Both the position numbers and the translations under genes were made by a program. From Paracoccaceae bacterium (lineage in GTDB: Bacteria > Pseudomonadota > Alphaproteobacteria > Rhodobacterales > Rhodobacteraceae), in assembly GCA_958296035.1 (NCBI GenBank), contig OY282431.1:2150037-2214036 (forward strand): 64,000 nt of DNA. The letters run 5' to 3'. The notes beneath the pieces are model-generated. The model did not search any database, was not told where the DNA came from, and was given only the letters and a program-made list of their open reading frames with translations. Shown one piece after another: positions 52,482-62,224 of the stretch. The first letter of the stretch is position 1; every line of letters starts with the position of its first letter.

Positions 52482-54012
52482 GAGCCTCTTGCAAAACTCT
52501 TATGAACCGGGGGTTTTTGCCCGATTATCAGCACTTTTTGCCGATCAGGCCTAGGCAAGGAATCGCTGCTCCTGTATAACAGTATGTTCTACGAACCGAA
52601 TACGGAGGAAACGATCCCATGCCATTGAGTGCAGAACTTACAACGTGTTGGCACCGATTTCAAGACGTTCTCTGTCCTTCGCTCGCCGAGACGCTTGGCC
52701 CGCTGAACAAGAACCATCGCCGTATGATCGCGGTGATTGATCTTGCCCCGCCAGAGGCTTTTGTCCACTGCAACTCCCGCCACAGCCCCGGCCGTCCGCA
52801 ACAGAGCCGTACCGCCATTGCCCGCGCCTTCATTGCCAAGGCGGTGTATAATCTTTCGACGACGCGAGCCCTGATCGACCGGGTCCAGAATGACCCTGTG
52901 TTGCGCCGCCTGTGTGGCTGGGAGACGGTCAGGCAGATCCCGAGCGAGGCCACCTTTTCCCGTAGCTTTGCGGCGTTTGCCGAGCACCGCATTCCGGAAC
53001 GCATCCATGAGGCCTTGATCAAGGTGGCCTATGCGGACACCTGTGTCGGTCACATCTCTCGGGATGCGACGGCGATCAAGGGGCGTGAGACGTCGAAGAC
53101 GGTGAAGGCCAGTGCCAGGAAGGCGGTCAAGCCCAAACGCAAGCCTGGTCGGCCGCGCAAGGGCGAGGAGGTCATCAAGGCACCGACCCGACTGCAAAAG
53201 CAACGTGTTTCGGATCTTGACACCATGCTGGCCGATTTGCCGGTGCATTGCGATGTTGGCAAGAAGAAGAACTCCAAGGGGTTTTCCGAAAGCTGGAAGG
53301 GTTACAAGCTTCATATCGATGCGGCAGACGGCGAGGTGCCGATCAGCTGCATTCTGACCTCGGCCTCGATGCATGACAGCCAGGCGGCCATTCCACTGTC
53401 AGTGATGAGCGGCAAGCGCATTGATCATCTCTATGAATTGATGGACGCCGCCTATGACAGCAAGGACATCGCCGAGCACAGCCGGTCATTGGGCCATGTC
53501 CCGATCATTGATGTCAATCCACGCAACAACAAGGCGTTGAAAGCGCACCGCAAGACTGAAGCCCTTGCCAGGCGCTGTATCGGCCATACCGACCCGGCCG
53601 CCGAGCGTTACAAAGTTCGTTCGACAGTCGAGCGTGTCAACGGACAGTTGAAGGACAATTACGGTGGCCGCTTTATCAGGGTCCAGGGGCATGCCAAGGT
53701 GTTCTGTCACCTGATGTTCGGCGTCCTGGCCATGACCGCCGAGCGACTGATGCGACTGGCAGCGCCCGACTAACCTGCAAGACCCCCCCCTGACCGGACA
53801 GCGGCCACCAGGCTGATCGGCCACTGTCCTCTTTTTCGAGGACGGTGCGGTCAGGCGTGTCTCCTTGGCAGGACATTCCTGTTCCAAATCGGCAAATCCG
53901 CCTTCAAAATGCGAAAATCGTTCGTCTCTGGCCTGAGACCATAGAATTCAATGCAACTTCAGTCATCATGATGCTACAACAACATTGAACTCAATAGTTT
54001 TGAAAGAGGCTC
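52482..54012 (+). mobile_element. Intact insertion sequence with terminal inverted repeats and 4-bp target duplication
   Basis: 1531 bp. Left end GAGCCTCTTGCAAAACT (52482-52498) and right end AGTTTTGAAAGAGGCTC (53996-54012) are inverted with one mismatch in 17. CCTT precedes the left end (52478-52481) and follows the right end (54013-54016), a four-base target duplication. It carries one DDE transposase gene. The IS4/IS5-like superfamily is likely; a precise family needs a database. Confidence 0.88.
52619..53773 (+). CDS. DDE transposase (IS4/IS5-like superfamily)
   Basis: 384 residues, uninterrupted. N-terminal DUF772-type region (VLRRLCGWETVRQIPSEATFSRSFAAFAE). Catalytic region: SRDATAIKGRE (first Asp), a basic Lys/Arg-rich insert (KPKRKPGRPRKG), GYKLHIDAADGEVP, LMDAAYDSKDI (second Asp), and RSTVERVNGQLKDNYGGRFIRVQG (Glu and YREK-like region). 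RBS GGAGGAA precedes the ATG. It looks active. Confidence 0.93.
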   Translation: MPLSAELTTCWHRFQDVLCPSLAETLGPLNKNHRRMIAVIDLAPPEAFVHCNSRHSPGRPQQSRTAIARAFIAKAVYNLSTTRALIDRVQNDPVLRRLCGWETVRQIPSEATFSRSFAAFAEHRIPERIHEALIKVAYADTCVGHISRDATAIKGRETSKTVKASARKAVKPKRKPGRPRKGEEVIKAPTRLQKQRVSDLDTMLADLPVHCDVGKKKNSKGFSESWKGYKLHIDAADGEVPISCILTSASMHDSQAAIPLSVMSGKRIDHLYELMDAAYDSKDIAEHSRSLGHVPIIDVNPRNNKALKAHRKTEALARRCIGHTDPAAERYKVRSTVERVNGQLKDNYGGRFIRVQGHAKVFCHLMFGVLAMTAERLMRLAAPD

Positions 54013-54265
54013 CCTTGATTGAAATTCTCAATTCCTGACCGCATGTACTTCGCTCTCCTGGCTGGGAGCACGGTGTCAACCTGTGGATTGCAACACTGGC
54101 CACAAGCATGATTGCAGAGGCATACGTGACAATTTCTCTATCCTGGAGACAGAATTGTTGCATTGCGATAATTCGAACCCTAATCATGCCGGAATCCTGG
54201 AAAGCCCGTCTGTGGCTAACGATTGCAGTCCCCACTTGTTTCTATTGGCAACAGTTCTTCCCGCA
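54013..54265. other. Gap between insertion sequence and serS
   Basis: 253 bases with no recognisable gene. The serS frame is open to 54083, but the extension has no synthetase similarity. Probably contains the serS promoter. Confidence 0.45.
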
Positions 54266-55558
54266 ATGCATGATATCCGCTTCATACGCAGTTTTCCCGA
54301 CAGGTTTGACCTCGCACTTGCCAGGCGTCGACATGCGCCGATGGCGGACCGTGTCCTCGAGCTGGATCACAGAAGACGAGAATGTATTGCCAGGGCAGAG
54401 AAATTGCGTGCCGAGCAGAAGGCCTCGGCAAGAGAAATTGGCCGGGCCAGGGCCGAAGGCCACATCGAAAAGTTCAATCGGATGCGCAAGGCTGTTGCCG
54501 CGGCAAAGGACAAAGCGACCCAGCTGGATCATGAGGCTGCGACCGCCGACAACGAACTTCACCAGTTGCTGCTGACAATTCCCAACACGGCAGCCTCGGA
54601 TGTGCCGGACGGAACCAGTGATAACGACAACCTTGAGGTCGGACGCTGGGGCAGTCCCCGAACTTTCGGGTTTTCCCCGTCCGAACATTTTGAAATCGCG
54701 TGCGTACGCAAGGGCATGGACTTCAAGACCTCGGCCAAATTGTCTGGTGCACGATTTGTGCTGATGAGTTCCGCTGTGGCCCGCCTGCACCGTGCACTGG
54801 GCCAGTTCATGCTCGATCTGCATATTGCAGAACATGGTCTGACTGAAACCTGGACACCGGTTCTGGTTCGCGAAGAAATGATGGTTGGAGCTGGACAACT
54901 TCCAAAATTTGCCGGTGATTCCTACCGAACCACAGAAGGTCAGTGGCTCATTCCAACAGCAGAGGTAAGCCTGACCAATATTGTCAGCAACATGATTGTC
55001 GACGAAGACTACTTGCCGCGCCGCTACTGTGCCCTGACCCAGTGCTTCAGGTCGGAGGCCGGTTCCGCAGGCAAGGATACGGCTGGCATGCTCAGGCAGC
55101 ACCAATTTGAAAAGGTGGAAATGGTCTCAATAACAGCGCCCGAAGAGAGCAACACTGAACATGCAAGGATGCGAAGGTGTGCCGAAGTCATACTCGAGCG
55201 ACTTGAACTCCCCTATCGCACCGTTGTTCTCTGTACTGGCGATATGGGATTTGGTGCCCGCAAGACCTTCGATCTCGAGGTTTGGCTGCCAGGTCAGGGC
55301 AAATACCGGGAAATCAGTTCGGTTTCGAACTGTGGCGATTTTCAGGCCCGCCGCATGTCGGCCCGCTTGCGGAGACGCAAATCCAGAGCCGTGGAATTTG
55401 TCCATTCCCTGAACGGTTCCGGACTTGCCGTCGGACGAACTCTGATTGCGGTTCTTGAAAACGGTCAGCGGGAAGACGGCGGTGTCGATCTGCCTGCGGC
55501 CATCACGCCCTATGTAGGCGGATCAAGGGAAATTTCACCCTCGGGCGAGTTTGGCTGA
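54266..55558 (+). CDS. serS: Seryl-tRNA synthetase
   Basis: 430 residues from ATG 54266 (MHDIRFIRSFPDRFDLALARR, the conserved SerRS start). An N-terminal coiled-coil tRNA-binding arm (about 30-105) precedes the class II core with motif 2 (ALTQCFRSEAGSAGKDTAGMLRQHQFEKVEM) and motif 3 (NGSGLAVGRTLIAVLEN). TEVSL-like TAEVSLTNI and ISSVSNCGDFQARR are typical. First gene of serS-surE-pcm. Confidence 0.97.
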   Translation: MHDIRFIRSFPDRFDLALARRRHAPMADRVLELDHRRRECIARAEKLRAEQKASAREIGRARAEGHIEKFNRMRKAVAAAKDKATQLDHEAATADNELHQLLLTIPNTAASDVPDGTSDNDNLEVGRWGSPRTFGFSPSEHFEIACVRKGMDFKTSAKLSGARFVLMSSAVARLHRALGQFMLDLHIAEHGLTETWTPVLVREEMMVGAGQLPKFAGDSYRTTEGQWLIPTAEVSLTNIVSNMIVDEDYLPRRYCALTQCFRSEAGSAGKDTAGMLRQHQFEKVEMVSITAPEESNTEHARMRRCAEVILERLELPYRTVVLCTGDMGFGARKTFDLEVWLPGQGKYREISSVSNCGDFQARRMSARLRRRKSRAVEFVHSLNGSGLAVGRTLIAVLENGQREDGGVDLPAAITPYVGGSREISPSGEFG

Positions 55559-55617
55559 AAAGCTGGCGGCAAACCGGAGTCCGCAGGATTTTGTGTGATC
55601 AGGAAAGTAACTACAGC

Positions 55618-56436
55618 ATGCGTATTCTGGTAACCAATGATGATGGAATAGACGCTCCGGGGCTGGTAATCATGGAAAGTATCGCCCGCGACCTTGCCGG
55701 CCCTCACGGTCAGGTCCTGACCGTGGCACCCGACTCCCAGAAGTCTGGCGTTGGCCATGCCATAACCTACGGTGACCACATGCAGATAATCCGGATGGGC
55801 ACACGGAGATTCAAGATTGTAGGAACGCCCGCGGACTGTGTCATTGCAGGCATTCATCATGTGATGCGTCGGCGGCCGGATGTTGTGCTTTCAGGTGTAA
55901 ACAAGGGAAATAATTCAGGCGAAAACGCGATCTATTCTGGCACTGTGGGCGCCGCCATGGAAGGGGCTTTACAAGGGGTCAAGTCAATTGCCTATTCACA
56001 GTATTTTGGCATCCTTAACAGGTATGCGGATGATCCGTTTGAAGCAGCACGCGAGCATGGATTGATTTTGTTGAAGCAATTGTTACACTGTACACCGTGG
56101 GATGAACAAGACTACCGGATATTTGTCAACGTGAACTTTCCGCCCTGCTGTGCTAGGGAGGTTGCTGGAACGAGCGTGGTCCGCCAGGGGTTTCGTCGGA
56201 ATCTGCCCTATTCGGTGCGGACTGTTGAATCGGGCTCTGCACGACATACCTTGTCGGCGAAGCATCGGCTGCTGTCCATTTTCGCCGGCTCCCAGACAAC
56301 TGCAGCCAGCCCAAACAGCGATGTAAACGCAAATATGGCAAACAGAATATCTATTACACCAATGCGCGCTGACCTGACCGCTCACGAAGTTCTGCCTGAC
56401 ATGTCGATGAAGTTTCAAGGCCAGGAGCGGAACTAA
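55618..56436 (+). CDS. surE: 5'-nucleotidase SurE
   Basis: 272 residues from ATG 55618. MRILVTNDDGIDAPGL contains the metal-binding NDDG; VAPDSQKSGVGHAIT, GTPADCVIAGIHHVM, VLSGVNKGNNSGENAIYSGTVGAAMEG and NVNFPP are family signatures. It dephosphorylates nucleoside monophosphates in stationary-phase survival. The stop abuts the GTG of pcm. Confidence 0.95.
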   Translation: MRILVTNDDGIDAPGLVIMESIARDLAGPHGQVLTVAPDSQKSGVGHAITYGDHMQIIRMGTRRFKIVGTPADCVIAGIHHVMRRRPDVVLSGVNKGNNSGENAIYSGTVGAAMEGALQGVKSIAYSQYFGILNRYADDPFEAAREHGLILLKQLLHCTPWDEQDYRIFVNVNFPPCCAREVAGTSVVRQGFRRNLPYSVRTVESGSARHTLSAKHRLLSIFAGSQTTAASPNSDVNANMANRISITPMRADLTAHEVLPDMSMKFQGQERN

Positions 56437-57060
56437 GTGGAACAACTCGTGCAGGAACTCCGCGAAAAGGGGATTACCGATCCCCGGGTTGTAGCTGCCA
56501 TGGCCTCCGTCGATCGCAAGGATTTCGTGTCGAGTTCGTTTCAGGCGTGTGCCTACCGCGACATTCCAATCGCCATCGGCTGTGGGCAGACAATCAGTCA
56601 GCCCACCATCGTCGGACTCATGACTCAGTTGCTCGAGGTCCGGCCCAATCACAGGGTGTTCGAAGTAGGTACGGGATCAGGGTTCCAGACGGTTATCCTG
56701 TCGCAACTGGCAAGGCACGTATACACCGCCGAGAGAGTTCGAAAGCTTTTTGTAAGGGCCAGGGACCTGATCACATCCAATTACCGGTGTCAGAACATCT
56801 CTTTCCTCTATTGCGACGGCGCGTTAGGGCTTGAGGAAGCTGCACCATTCGACCGCGTTCTGATCACAGCGGCATCGGCAGAGGTGCCGCGCAAGTTGCT
56901 CGGCCAGTTGAAGGATGGCGGTATTATGGTGCTTCCTGTTGCCACCACAGAGTGGGAGCAACGCCTGGTTACGGTGCGCAAGACAGGCGGAGAAGTGGAG
57001 TACAAAGAAATTTGCTCGGTGCGATTCGTTCCTTTGATCGAAGGAACACAAGATGGCTAG
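56437..57060 (+). CDS. pcm: Protein-L-isoaspartate O-methyltransferase
   Basis: 207 residues, GTG start directly after the surE stop. SAM-binding motif VFEVGTGSGFQTVILSQLA, acceptor-site region ISQPTIVGLMTQLLEV, VYTAERVRKLF, FDRVLITAASAEVP and LKDGGIMVLPV. Repairs isoaspartyl damage in proteins. surE-pcm pairing is conserved in proteobacteria. Confidence 0.96.
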   Translation: MEQLVQELREKGITDPRVVAAMASVDRKDFVSSSFQACAYRDIPIAIGCGQTISQPTIVGLMTQLLEVRPNHRVFEVGTGSGFQTVILSQLARHVYTAERVRKLFVRARDLITSNYRCQNISFLYCDGALGLEEAAPFDRVLITAASAEVPRKLLGQLKDGGIMVLPVATTEWEQRLVTVRKTGGEVEYKEICSVRFVPLIEGTQDG

Positions 57061-57072
57061 GACGACAGTTTC

Positions 57073-58224
57073 ATGAGCGTCATTTCCTTTCTCAGACTGC
57101 CACTTCGGTCGGGCGATCGAACCCGTGGTGGAAATCTCGCCAAGATAGTTGCCTTGGCAGGTGCAGCAGTCATTCTCGCGGCATGCGTCTCTCCCGACGC
57201 CCGGAGAAACGTTACGGATATTCCCAATGCACAGCTGCCGCCACCAACAGGTTCCCGGGCTTCGGCGAGACCTCTGCACGGAAGTCAGTTCGTGCGGGAC
57301 GGCATCCGCTATGTTGAGGTTCTCGACGGCGAAAGCATCGAAAATGTGGCTGACCGCGTAGGTGTCGATTCTGGCTCCCTGGCCCGACACAACCGTATGC
57401 AGGTGAATACAACCCCTGCACCGGGAACAGTCATCAGTCTTCCTGCCGAACAGGAAAGGGCCGCACCTCCCCTTCCCGGCACCAGTCAGGAGAATCAATT
57501 CGCTGCCCGGGATGGTAATGCGATCGCAGGCAGGCCCGCCCAGCACGAAATGCAAACGCAATCGACACGGCACAGGGTGCAGAAGGGTGAGACGGCCTAC
57601 GACATCGCCCAGCTGTATGGCATCTCAGTGCGTATCCTCGCCGACTGGAATCAACTCGATGCTCGGTTTTCGGTTTCAGAGGGAGATATTCTCGTAATCC
57701 CTATGGTCAATTCGACTCCACAGGAAATCCTGCCAAACGAAGCCGTGGTTGAGGCTCCCAGGGACGATGCCGTGGATACGCAGGCGAGTGTCGATACAGC
57801 TTCTCAGGTCCAGCCAGAAAAGTCATCGGCTGATCTCGAACAAGTCAGCGTCAGGAGCTCCGGATATGTCTTTCCGATGGCCGGAGAGGTAACAAGAGAG
57901 TACTCGGTTGGTGGCGAAGACCAGCATGAGGGCCTTAGGATCTCGGCGAGCGAAGGCACCACAATTCACTCAATTGCCGATGGCAAGGTCGCATTGATCG
58001 ACGATCTTAACGAAAACAACCTGATCATAATCATTCGCCACAGCAGCAACATGTACAGTATTTATCAAAATGTTGTCTCAAGAGCGGTCCGGGACAAGCA
58101 GGATGTCGTTCGAGGTCAGGAGATTGGGAAACTCGGCGAAACACCTGGATACCTTTATTTTGAAATCAGGCTGGGTATCGATAGCGTCAATCCAAGAAAT
58201 TACTTGCCGGCCGTTTCTTCCTGA
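57073..58224 (+). CDS. LysM / M23-like lipoprotein, NlpD/EnvC-type (divergent peptidase site)
   Basis: 383 residues. Lipoprotein signal with lipobox LAAC (Cys about 39). Two LysM-like modules (about 78-115, VEVLDGESIENVADRVG; and about 168-212, HRVQKGETAYDIAQLYGI). C-terminal M23/LytM domain from YVFPMAGEVTREYS. Key zinc and catalytic residues look altered: the H-x-GxD site is HEGLRI and the usual HFE-I/V-R strand is YFEIR, with Tyr for the first His. That is typical of NlpD/EnvC activators of amidases rather than an active peptidase. It follows pcm, the usual position of nlpD. Confidence 0.88.
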   Translation: MSVISFLRLPLRSGDRTRGGNLAKIVALAGAAVILAACVSPDARRNVTDIPNAQLPPPTGSRASARPLHGSQFVRDGIRYVEVLDGESIENVADRVGVDSGSLARHNRMQVNTTPAPGTVISLPAEQERAAPPLPGTSQENQFAARDGNAIAGRPAQHEMQTQSTRHRVQKGETAYDIAQLYGISVRILADWNQLDARFSVSEGDILVIPMVNSTPQEILPNEAVVEAPRDDAVDTQASVDTASQVQPEKSSADLEQVSVRSSGYVFPMAGEVTREYSVGGEDQHEGLRISASEGTTIHSIADGKVALIDDLNENNLIIIIRHSSNMYSIYQNVVSRAVRDKQDVVRGQEIGKLGETPGYLYFEIRLGIDSVNPRNYLPAVSS

Positions 58225-58521
58225 AGCATCCAACGCCCGGGTTTGACACGGAAACATGGTTCAGGCGCGGGTTCAGGCAATCGCACCGGGTTCCCCGGCG
58301 GACCGATTTCAGGCCGTTGGCGGGCCTGGAGGTGTTCCAGCGCCATGGAAGATCCTGAAAGCCGGTTCAGCGTATGCCTGGTTCGTTGTCCCTTCGCAAC
58401 AATTTCCAAAGGTGAACGGTGTCTTGAGGCTCTGGCAGGCAAACATGCCATGCGTTCCCGATGCCGCCTGGACCGCTCACGGAAGTTGAAACCAGACGAA
58501 GGCCTTGACTGGAGAGTATTT
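58225..58521. other. 297-base gap with no recognised gene
   Basis: The downstream SDR frame is open through this stretch (to 58243), but the translation has no SDR similarity. No terminator-like hairpin with a T-run was noticed. Confidence 0.45.
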
Positions 58522-59268
58522 GTGACCGCACGAATCGCAGCCGTCACCGGAGCGGGTTCCGGAATCGGGCGCGCGGCAGCTCTGGCATTGAGTGGTGCAG
58601 GATACAGCCTTGCGCTTATGGGACGTCGCGCCAAGCCACTTTCGGAGACCGCCGCTTTGGCAGACAGGAAGGACATCCTGACGATACCACTTGATGTGGC
58701 GGATTCTGCGGCGGTAGCGTCCGCGTTTCGCCGGATCAGTCTCGAATTCGGGCGTCTTGATGTGTTGTTCAACAATGCCGGGATTGGCACGCCGCCCGTG
58801 ACCATTGACATGTTGTCGGTCGATGACTGGAACCGGTGCGTTGCAACCAACCTGACCGGATCTTTTCTATGCGCCCGGCAAGCCTTCAGGCTCATGAAGT
58901 GTCAGGATCCTCAAGGCGGGAGGATTATTAATAATGGTTCCATTTCAGCTCACGTTCCCCGGCCATTTACTGTTCCGTATTCGACAACAAAACATGCAAT
59001 TACGGGCTTGACCAGGAGCCTCGGTCTTGACGGAAGGCCTTACGACATTGCGTGTTCCCAGATCGACATCGGAAATGCCGGAACCCAGCTGACGGCAGGC
59101 TTCCAGGAAGGTGTTGTGCAGCCATCGGGTAATGTTATGGCGGAGCCGGTCTTCGACGTTGAACGCTGCGGGGACGCGATTGCCTACATTGCGAACCTGC
59201 CGCTCGACACGAATATTCCTTTTCTGACTATCATGGCTTCGCAAATGCCCTACCTCGGTCGTGGTTGA
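58522..59268 (+). CDS. Short-chain dehydrogenase/reductase
   Basis: 248 residues from the GTG at 58522, preceded by GGAG with eight-base spacing. Rossmann motif [26 protein letters not shown], catalytic Ser in [10 protein letters not shown] and the Tyr-Lys pair in YSTTKHA. A classical NAD(P)-dependent SDR. Substrate unknown. It sits between the LysM/M23 gene and the convergent DUF815 gene. Confidence 0.9.
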   Translation: MTARIAAVTGAGSGIGRAAALALSGAGYSLALMGRRAKPLSETAALADRKDILTIPLDVADSAAVASAFRRISLEFGRLDVLFNNAGIGTPPVTIDMLSVDDWNRCVATNLTGSFLCARQAFRLMKCQDPQGGRIINNGSISAHVPRPFTVPYSTTKHAITGLTRSLGLDGRPYDIACSQIDIGNAGTQLTAGFQEGVVQPSGNVMAEPVFDVERCGDAIAYIANLPLDTNIPFLTIMASQMPYLGRG

Positions 59269-59495
59269 GAGCTGCCTGTTGACCACTCACATTGCCAGAA
59301 ACACCAGTGGAATTGCACATGGCGTTCCCCGCACTCCTGGAGAAAACCCTGGACGCTGATCCAGATGGTCCGGGGAGATTCCCCGGAACGGCGTGGTGCG
59401 ACGATTGGTTTCGTCACATGAGTGGACGACACCTTCACGTGACTTGAAAGCAGGCCAATTCGAACCAAACGCCATTGCGTGATCAAGATATCCCC

Positions 59496-60353
59496 TTAAC
59501 GGGAATCAGGCATTCCGCATGGTAGCCCGAGCTGCCCACCCAAATGCGTAACGTACTGCCAGGCCACCCGCCCTGATCTGGCACCTCGGGTCTGTTGCCA
59601 CTCTATGGCATCTGCGTTCAGCATTCTATTGTTGGCTGGAAAACCAAAGGCAGCGCAATAGCGGCGCACCATCTCCAGGTACTGTGCCTGGCTACATGGA
59701 TGAAAACCAAGCCATAACCCGAAGCGATCGGACAGCGAAACCTTTTCCTCGACCGATTCTGAAGGATTGATCGCTGTCGATCGCTCATTCTCGATCATCT
59801 CCCGCGGCATGAGATGCCGGCGATTTGACGTAACGTACACTACAACATTAGCCGGTCGACCCTCGATGCCACCATCCAGGACGGACTTCAGGCATTTGTA
59901 GTGGTGTTCGTCCTGGGAAAACGACAAGTCATCACAAAAGAGAATGAATAGCTGTGTCGCGGTCCGTAGTCGGTCCAGCAGGCGATCAAGAGTCGGAATA
60001 TCCTCACGATGGATCTCGATCAGCTTCAGCACCGGTTGCTGCCTCGCAACAAGATCATGAACAGCCTTTACAAGCGAGGACTTTCCCATTCCCCTTGCTC
60101 CCCAGAGCAACGCATTGTTGGCAGGGTAACCGTTGGCAAAGTTATGCGTGTTCTCCAATAACGTATTCTTGGCTCGGTCGATGCCAACCAGCAAGGAAAG
60201 ATCAACCCGGTTTACCTCGGTTACCGGGTGCAGCCCTTCCGGAGACACTCGCCATACAAATGCACTCGCAGAATCAAGGTCAGCAACCACCATAGGTGGC
60301 AATGCGAGTCGATCAAGTGCGTCGGCAATTCGTCGAAGTTCGAGCTCTGGCAT
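59496..60353 (-). CDS. DUF815 family AAA-type ATPase
   Basis: 285 residues. Walker A GARGMGKSSLVKA near residue 84, Walker B-like LFILFCDDLSFSQDEHHYKCLKSVLDG, sensor VVVYVTSNRRHLMPREM and NERSTAINPSESVEEKVSLSDRFGLWLGF, the standard DUF815 blocks. Function unknown; usually close to yajC-secDF or tatABC in alphaproteobacteria. It starts 20 bases after tatC, so probably belongs to the tat operon here. Confidence 0.9.
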   Translation of the reverse strand: MPELELRRIADALDRLALPPMVVADLDSASAFVWRVSPEGLHPVTEVNRVDLSLLVGIDRAKNTLLENTHNFANGYPANNALLWGARGMGKSSLVKAVHDLVARQQPVLKLIEIHREDIPTLDRLLDRLRTATQLFILFCDDLSFSQDEHHYKCLKSVLDGGIEGRPANVVVYVTSNRRHLMPREMIENERSTAINPSESVEEKVSLSDRFGLWLGFHPCSQAQYLEMVRRYCAAFGFPANNRMLNADAIEWQQTRGARSGRVAWQYVTHLGGQLGLPCGMPDSR

Positions 60354-60373
60354 GGGGCTGACTAAAGGCTCTC

Positions 60374-61456
60374 CTATTGAGAAGGCGGCGGCGAGGCTGA
60401 TTTCTTTGACTTCCTTGCTCCGCTCCTGTCAGATTCCTCGTCGTCGACCTCGAGACCCTGCTCCCGCAACTTCTTCTTGTAGTTCGCTTCAACCCGCCTG
60501 ACGAGCCAAATCGAGATTTCGTATAGTCCGTAAACAACCACAAACAGGATGACCTGCGTGATGACATCCGGTGGGGTGACGACGGCTGCCAACACAAGGA
60601 TTCCAACTACAGCGTATTTGCGAACCCGGGCCAGACCCTCAGCACTAACGAGACCGGCCTTGCCCATCAGGGTGAGGAGCACTGGCAATTGAAAGCAAAG
60701 ACCAAAGGCCAGGATAAACTTGATTGTCAACGTCAGATACTCGGCAACAGAACCCTGAAAGGTCACCCCTGCCGCCGGCAGGGTGCCGGCACCAAGATCA
60801 GGCCAGGAAAATCCGGAGGTCTCTCCAGTCGCGGTTGTCGCTGCAGTGGATTCGGCGGCTTCGGGAACAACCGGTGGTGCAGTACCGGTTGCTGGACCGA
60901 TCGTGCCACCATCGTCAGGCACGGCCGTCGATTCCTGCTGCGCGGACTCGACCGAGGCCGGCTGGTGGACGCTGGTCTCTTCACCGGCCGGATCCATAAA
61001 CCCGGCATTCTGCTGAAACCCGAGGAAGAAATCAAAGGCAAGGGGAATGACAACAAAAAATGCGAAGGCCGCTCCCAGAAAGAACATGAAGGGCGACGCC
61101 AGCATGAACGGCAGAAAGGCTCTCTTCTCGGTCTTGTAAAGTCCGGGCGCTACAAATCGCCATAACTGAAAGGCGATATAGGGAAAACTGAGCATCAGTC
61201 CTCCCATTACCGAGATCCTGACTGCAACGAAGAAGCCTTCCTGCAGCTTGATCAGGATAAGGTCACACTGTTGTGCCCTGTCGACCAGCGCAGCGCAAAT
61301 CGGATCGGTCAGGAAATTGAAAACTGGTTCCCACACCGTAAAGCAAATGACCATTCCAACGATGAAGGCGAGAACACAGCGAATCAGTCGCTGCCGCAAC
61401 TCTGTCAAATGCTCGATCAGTGGCGCCTTGGTGGCTTCGATATCATCGTCGGACAT
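60374..61456 (-). CDS. tatC: Sec-independent translocase TatC with a large periplasmic-loop insertion
   Basis: 360 residues from ATG 61456, which has GGAAGG five bases upstream; a TTG 15 bases earlier is possible. Six membrane segments. Conserved [12 protein letters not shown] at the N-terminus, [24 protein letters not shown] and [17 protein letters not shown]. Normal TatC is about 250-270 residues. The excess is a Ser/Thr/Pro/Ala/Glu-rich stretch of about 80 residues (from after [11 protein letters not shown] to the [14 protein letters not shown] segment) in the second periplasmic loop, plus a charged C-terminal tail. TatC binds twin-arginine signal peptides. Confidence 0.94.
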   Translation of the reverse strand: MSDDDIEATKAPLIEHLTELRQRLIRCVLAFIVGMVICFTVWEPVFNFLTDPICAALVDRAQQCDLILIKLQEGFFVAVRISVMGGLMLSFPYIAFQLWRFVAPGLYKTEKRAFLPFMLASPFMFFLGAAFAFFVVIPLAFDFFLGFQQNAGFMDPAGEETSVHQPASVESAQQESTAVPDDGGTIGPATGTAPPVVPEAAESTAATTATGETSGFSWPDLGAGTLPAAGVTFQGSVAEYLTLTIKFILAFGLCFQLPVLLTLMGKAGLVSAEGLARVRKYAVVGILVLAAVVTPPDVITQVILFVVVYGLYEISIWLVRRVEANYKKKLREQGLEVDDEESDRSGARKSKKSASPPPSQ

Positions 61457-61484
61457 TGGCGCCTTCCGCAAGCGATGCTACTGA

Positions 61485-61982
61485 TCAGCTGGAGCTGGCC
61501 GCTCCAGATTTGTTGTTGCTGTCCGAAGAGCTTGCGGCATCATGCTCGACATCATCCACGGATGTGCTGGCCACGGTACTGGCTTCCTCGACCTGGCGGG
61601 TTCCGGAGGCTGAAGTCTCTGCTGTTGCGTGTTGAGCATTTCCTGACGCCGAACTGGTCGAGGCTTTCGATCCTGGCGCATGAAATCCAGTGCTGGGTCG
61701 GGGAGATTTCCAGCTTTCGCTCACTCGATCGGCCATGTCATTGACGACATCCAGACCAAGGCTCTTGGGTGATGCTACGCTCTTGAGGTCTTTGGCAACA
61801 TCTGCAACGCCAGCCTCGTCAGCGGCACTGTCCATTGCCCGTTGAAACTCCCTGGCCATTCCGCGCATCTTGCCGACAAACCTGCCCAGCGTCCGGAACA
61901 TGCCCGGCAGGTCCTTTGGGCCGACTACAATCAGTGCTACCACACCGACAATAAGCAGTTCGCCCCATCCGAGATCAAACAT
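61485..61982 (-). CDS. tatB: Sec-independent translocase TatB
   Basis: 165 residues. [50 protein letters not shown] is the TatB signature: helix, GPxxLP hinge, amphipathic helix. The C-terminal third is a Ser/Ala-rich low-complexity tail. Lies between tatA and tatC. Confidence 0.95.
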   Translation of the reverse strand: MFDLGWGELLIVGVVALIVVGPKDLPGMFRTLGRFVGKMRGMAREFQRAMDSAADEAGVADVAKDLKSVASPKSLGLDVVNDMADRVSESWKSPRPSTGFHAPGSKASTSSASGNAQHATAETSASGTRQVEEASTVASTSVDDVEHDAASSSDSNNKSGAASSS

Positions 61983-62008
61983 CTGGCGATTACCGGTGGC
62001 AGGTACGG

Positions 62009-62224
62009 TCAGATTGTGGTTTTCTCTTCGTCGGGGGTGACGTCGCGAGCTTGTTCGGCCTGGAGATCGTCAAGTTCCTTCTTGCCATCGGATACGCCTC
62101 TCTTGAAGGACGAAATGCCCTTGCCGACCTCTCCCATAAGGGATGCGATCTTCCCGCGCCCGAACAAGACCAAGACAACAACCGTAATCAGGAGCAGTCC
62201 TGGTAATCCGACATTGTTTAACAT
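62009..62224 (-). CDS. tatA: Sec-independent translocase TatA
   Basis: 71 residues from ATG 62224. One membrane helix ([35 protein letters not shown]) with the FGRGK hinge and amphipathic helix of TatA, then an acidic tail. Forms the Tat pore with TatB and TatC. First gene of tatABC. Confidence 0.95.
   Translation of the reverse strand: MLNNVGLPGLLLITVVVLVLFGRGKIASLMGEVGKGISSFKRGVSDGKKELDDLQAEQARDVTPDEEKTTI

Noticed and set aside
53800..53860. Hairpin GTCCTC-TTTTTC-GAGGAC as a terminator of the transposase
   Set aside because: The Ts lie in the loop, with no T-run after the stem, and it is inside the insertion-sequence end; no terminator is called.
58243..58521. Long N-terminal extension of the SDR at 58522
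   Set aside because: The Rossmann motif begins a few residues after the GTG at 58522, which has a good GGAG; the upstream translation is not SDR-like.
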